Positions 5,467 to 7,515 of a DNA stretch of 7,515 nucleotides are shown here, in pieces (position 1 is the stretch's first letter; each line of letters opens with the position of its first letter). Where the stretch lies: the NCBI GenBank assembly GCA_023264435.1, contig JAHFMK010000020.1, forward strand, positions 1 to 7,515, written 5' to 3'. The DNA comes from Candidatus Kaiserbacteria bacterium (GTDB taxonomy: Bacteria; Patescibacteriota; Minisyncoccia; Phycocordibacterales; UBA918). A program made the translations under genes and the position numbers. A model generated the notes under the pieces. It did no database searches, was not told the origin of the DNA, and saw only the letters and a program-made list of their open reading frames with translations.

Positions 5467-5508
5467 GAGTCTCCTCCGTATATGTAGTACCATATACGGA
5501 GGAGACTC
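5467..5508. repeat. Perfect 18-bp inverted repeat between rplO and secY
   Basis: GAGTCTCCTCCGTATATG (5467-5484) and CATATACGGAGGAGACTC (5491-5508) are exact reverse complements around the 6-nt loop TAGTAC. The resulting RNA hairpin would be very stable, yet neither side carries a U tract: downstream is ATACCGTCG, upstream GTTTTCTTT. It is therefore not a textbook intrinsic terminator, unlike the other two hairpins in the window. It could be a weak terminator or attenuator between rplO and secY, an RNA processing or stability element, or a protein-binding palindrome. The arms contain CTCCTCC and GGAGGAG, which resemble anti-SD and SD sequence. Confidence 0.8.
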
Positions 5509-5572
5509 ATACCGTCGAAATTACTAACCGATAATGACGTAATAGGCTTCATCAGCATATTACGAAAATGAA
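5509..5572 (+). promoter_or_regulatory. secY upstream region, possible weak promoter
   Basis: Between the inverted repeat and secY lies AT-rich sequence with only weak promoter-like matches: ATGACG (5534-5539), 16 nt, then CATATT (5556-5561), which would start transcription just before the ATG. GATAAT (5530-5535) has no matching -35. The 8-mer TGACGTAA (5535-5542) also occurs, inverted, in the rpsN promoter. No SD is seen. Read-through from rplO is equally possible. Confidence 0.25.
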
Positions 5573-6844
5573 ATGGATACCTTTCTTCAAAAATTAAAAA
5601 TTATTGTTTCAGAAAAAGCGATTCGAGACAGGATACTCTTTGTGTTAATTGCTTTGGTGATTTTCCGTGCATTGACCATAGTACCTATTCCAGGTGTTGA
5701 TCTTACGGTGCTCGAACAATTCTTTGCGAACAATCAATTTCTTGGACTGCTCAATATTTTCTCGGGTGGCGGACTTGCAAATCTCTCTATTGTAATGCTT
5801 GGTGTTGGTCCGTTCATTACGGCATCAATTATTATGCAACTCATGACGGTCATGTCTCCAAAACTAAAAGCAATGTATTCAGAAGAAGGTGAGACAGGTC
5901 GAGCAAAATTCACACAGTACAGTCGCATGCTCACACTTCCGCTTGCCATTTTACAGGCATTCGGTTTTCTCACACTTTTGAAGACACAGGGCGTTATTAC
6001 GGGACTCACCACCTTCGAGTTTTTAGTAAACATCGTTATTGTTGTTGCGGGCTCAATGCTCCTTATATGGCTTGGTGAATTGGTCACAGAATATGGTATT
6101 GGAAATGGAGTTTCCATTATTATTTTTGCAGGTATCGTAGCAAAACTTCCTTCATCAGCAAATCAATTACTCGCCAACTATGATGCTTCACAGATTCCAC
6201 TCTACGCAGGATTTCTTGTTCTGGCAGTTGGTATAATCTATGGAGTTGTGGTGATGACGCAGGCAGAACGACAGGTTCCTATTACACACGCTAAGCAGGT
6301 ACGTGGAGGAAAGACGTATGGCGGAACCACAAGCTATCTTCCTCTCCGCCTTAATCAGGCTGGAGTTATTCCAATCATTTTTGCCCTTTCCATCATGTTG
6401 TTTCCGCAGATGATTCTTAATATTCTTGCAAGCTTCCATGTGACCGGTGTCGCAGGGCTTTCTGATAAAGTACAATCATTCTTCAATAATCAAGAGATGT
6501 ATGCACTTGTGTACTTCATACTCGTGTTTGTATTTTCGTTTTTCTACACTGCTGTCACATCTGATCCCGATGCAATGTCTAAAAACTTACAACGTAATGG
6601 TGCGTTTATTCCTGGTATTCGCCCTGGTACACACACTTCAGAATATCTTGGTAAATTAATCACACGACTCACATTTGTTGGTGCTGTCTTTCTCGGTGTT
6701 ATTGCAATTCTTCCAATGCTCATGCAGATATTTACAGGAATTTCAACACTCGCCATTGGAGGTACGGCATTGCTTATTGCAGTCTCGGTGGTTATTGATA
6801 TTGTACGTCGTGTTGATTCTCAGGTTTCATTGAGACAATATTAG
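5573..6844 (+). CDS. secY: Protein translocase subunit SecY
   Basis: SecY forms the protein-conducting channel of the SecYEG translocon in the cytoplasmic membrane and works with SecA or the ribosome. The product is 423 residues (E. coli 443) with about ten hydrophobic segments; the first is at about 20-36, ahead of VPIPGVD (37-43). The plug region follows as FSGGGLANLSIVMLGVGPFI (63-82). Further family blocks are YGIGNGVSIIIF (174-185), the cytoplasmic loop AERQVPITHAKQVRGG (231-246), SYLPLRLNQAGVIPIIFA (254-271), SDPDAMSKNLQRNGAFIPGI (330-349) with RPGTHTSEYL (350-359), and the C-terminal DIVRRVDSQVSLRQY (409-423). The tail ends a little early compared with relatives that finish in QLxxRxYxGF. 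ATG 5573 is chosen; another ATG at 5568 is out of frame. A terminator follows within 15 nt, so adk and map are not co-transcribed here. Confidence 0.98.
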   Translation: MDTFLQKLKIIVSEKAIRDRILFVLIALVIFRALTIVPIPGVDLTVLEQFFANNQFLGLLNIFSGGGLANLSIVMLGVGPFITASIIMQLMTVMSPKLKAMYSEEGETGRAKFTQYSRMLTLPLAILQAFGFLTLLKTQGVITGLTTFEFLVNIVIVVAGSMLLIWLGELVTEYGIGNGVSIIIFAGIVAKLPSSANQLLANYDASQIPLYAGFLVLAVGIIYGVVVMTQAERQVPITHAKQVRGGKTYGGTTSYLPLRLNQAGVIPIIFALSIMLFPQMILNILASFHVTGVAGLSDKVQSFFNNQEMYALVYFILVFVFSFFYTAVTSDPDAMSKNLQRNGAFIPGIRPGTHTSEYLGKLITRLTFVGAVFLGVIAILPMLMQIFTGISTLAIGGTALLIAVSVVIDIVRRVDSQVSLRQY

Positions 6845-6856
6845 TACAAAATATAT

Positions 6857-6895
6857 AAAAAACAGCGGATGCCAAAGGCATCCGCTGTTTTTTTA
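6857..6895. terminator. Bidirectional intrinsic terminator between secY and the kinase gene
   Basis: A perfect repeat pairs 6857-6873 with 6877-6893 around the loop AAA; the GC core is CAGCGGATGCC/GGCATCCGCTG. It is followed on the + strand by seven T (6888-6894) and preceded by six A (6857-6862), so it has a U tract in both directions. It sits 12 nt past the secY stop and 10 nt past the stop of the convergent minus-strand gene, as expected for a shared terminator. Confidence 0.94.
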
Positions 6896-6905
6896 TTATG
6901 TACAT

Positions 6906-7515
6906 CTAGTGTTTGAATGAATATCCCATAGGTACGCGACTAATTACCTGTTTCCAACTTGTAGATGTGAGCCATTTTTGATAGGTATCAAAAATAGTGA
7001 GTGCGACTGTCTGAGGGCTATGCTGTGCGGTGTCAATGACTAAATCAAAATGTTCAATACTGTATGGATTGATGCCGTATAGTTTTTTGAAGCGACTCCG
7101 CTCACTGCGTATTCGCTCGTTTACTTGATCGATCACATCATCCATTGAAGTGCTTCCCTCTCCTGCATTACTTCGCAATGTATTAAGATTTGCGTCCTTA
7201 AATATACGAGCAATAGCAACATCTCCGCTTAAATCCAAAAATACTTTAAATGATTCAGGTATCCAGTAAAAGCCAAGTCTTGAGTCAATGACAATATCAT
7301 TTTGTTCACGGAGGGCACGTAACTCTTCGTCAATTGCATTATCTAATTCGGGATTAATTTCTGCACGTTTATTATACGTACTCAGTGTTATCTTCTGTTT
7401 TTTGATGCTATTTCGTACTGTGTCCCCAGAAGAAAATCGTGCATACCCAAGTAGTTCAGCAACACGGTCCGCGGAGGAAGATTTTCCGCTACCTGGTTTA
7501 CCGGTGAGTGTGATG
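6906..7515 (-). CDS. cmk: Archaeal-type (d)CMP kinase-like P-loop nucleotide kinase, N-terminus cut by window edge
   Basis: The family phosphorylates a nucleoside monophosphate, CMP/dCMP in the archaeal-type Cmk group, with ATP in the cytoplasm. On the minus strand 202 residues are visible from base 7514 and the frame is still open at the edge. The first residues ITLTGKPGSGKSSSA contain the Walker A loop (GKPGSGKS, visible 5-12), which normally lies near residue 10, so only a few residues are missing. Further: SSGDTVR at 28-34 (NMP-binding), YNKRAEINPELDNAIDEEL at 47-65, VIDSRLGFYWIPESFKVFLD at 75-94, ARIFKD at 102-107, and RSERSRFKKLYGI plus DLVIDT in the LID/C-terminal part. Roughly 35 residues follow DLVIDT. 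Start codons at 7238 or later would remove the P-loop and are wrong. Adk is less likely because the R-L-x-x-x-x-I-P and YGI blocks fit the CMP group. Substrate is inferred. Confidence 0.8.
   Translation of the reverse strand, partial: ITLTGKPGSGKSSSADRVAELLGYARFSSGDTVRNSIKKQKITLSTYNKRAEINPELDNAIDEELRALREQNDIVIDSRLGFYWIPESFKVFLDLSGDVAIARIFKDANLNTLRSNAGEGSTSMDDVIDQVNERIRSERSRFKKLYGINPYSIEHFDLVIDTAQHSPQTVALTIFDTYQKWLTSTSWKQVISRVPMGYSFKH

Noticed and set aside
1..7515. Insertion sequences, CRISPR array, tRNA or rRNA genes, defence or other novel multigene system
   Set aside because: No transposase, spaced direct repeats, cloverleaf or rRNA segment was seen; apart from the convergent kinase, every supported gene is a translation or secretion housekeeping gene.

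Overview
The window is a slice of a bacterial S10-spc ribosomal protein cluster: the end of rpsC, then rplP, rpmC, rpsQ, rplN, rplX, rplE, rpsN, rpsH, rplF, rplR, rpsE, rplO and secY, all on the + strand. A convergent minus-strand nucleotide kinase gene runs off the right edge. The organism is most likely a member of the Candidate Phyla Radiation (Patescibacteria), probably a Parcubacteria-like lineage. The reasons are: rpmD (L30) is missing between rpsE and rplO, as is known for that group; the genome is fairly AT-rich with SD-less starts; S5 carries a long low-complexity N-terminal extension; and the kinase resembles the archaeal-type CMP kinase family rather than a classical bacterial Cmk or Adk. 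The phylum call is inference. It rests on no database search.

Positions 1-2524 hold seven genes (rpsC to rplE) with spacers of 9-25 nt, read as one message that ends at a strong intrinsic terminator at 2541-2579. A consensus-like promoter (-35 TTGACT, 17 nt spacer, extended -10 TGGTATAGT) begins inside the tail of that terminator. It starts a second message with a leader of roughly 190 nt that folds by eye into a three-stem RNA and carries the only clear Shine-Dalgarno sequence of the window. This message encodes rpsN (type Z S14, zinc ribbon, GTG start), rpsH, rplF, rplR, rpsE and rplO (2806-5447).

Between rplO and secY (5448-5572) lies a perfect 18-bp inverted repeat without a U tract, then AT-rich sequence. 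SecY (5573-6844) is complete and is followed by a bidirectional intrinsic terminator (6857-6895) that also serves the convergent kinase gene (6906-7515, minus strand, missing only its first few residues). The usual downstream spc/alpha genes (adk, map, infA, rpmJ, rpsM and so on) do not follow secY here.

Together the genes build parts of both ribosomal subunits (30S: S3, S17, S14, S8, S5; 50S: L16, L29, L14, L24, L5, L6, L18, L15) and the core channel of the Sec translocon. The gene content is ordinary. The unusual material is in the control regions: the terminator-promoter split of the spc operon, the structured rpsN leader, start sites without SD and mostly with T at -1, and the hairpin before secY. 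In the visible part of rpsC, Arg is coded by CGA in 6 of 12 cases and CGT in 5.
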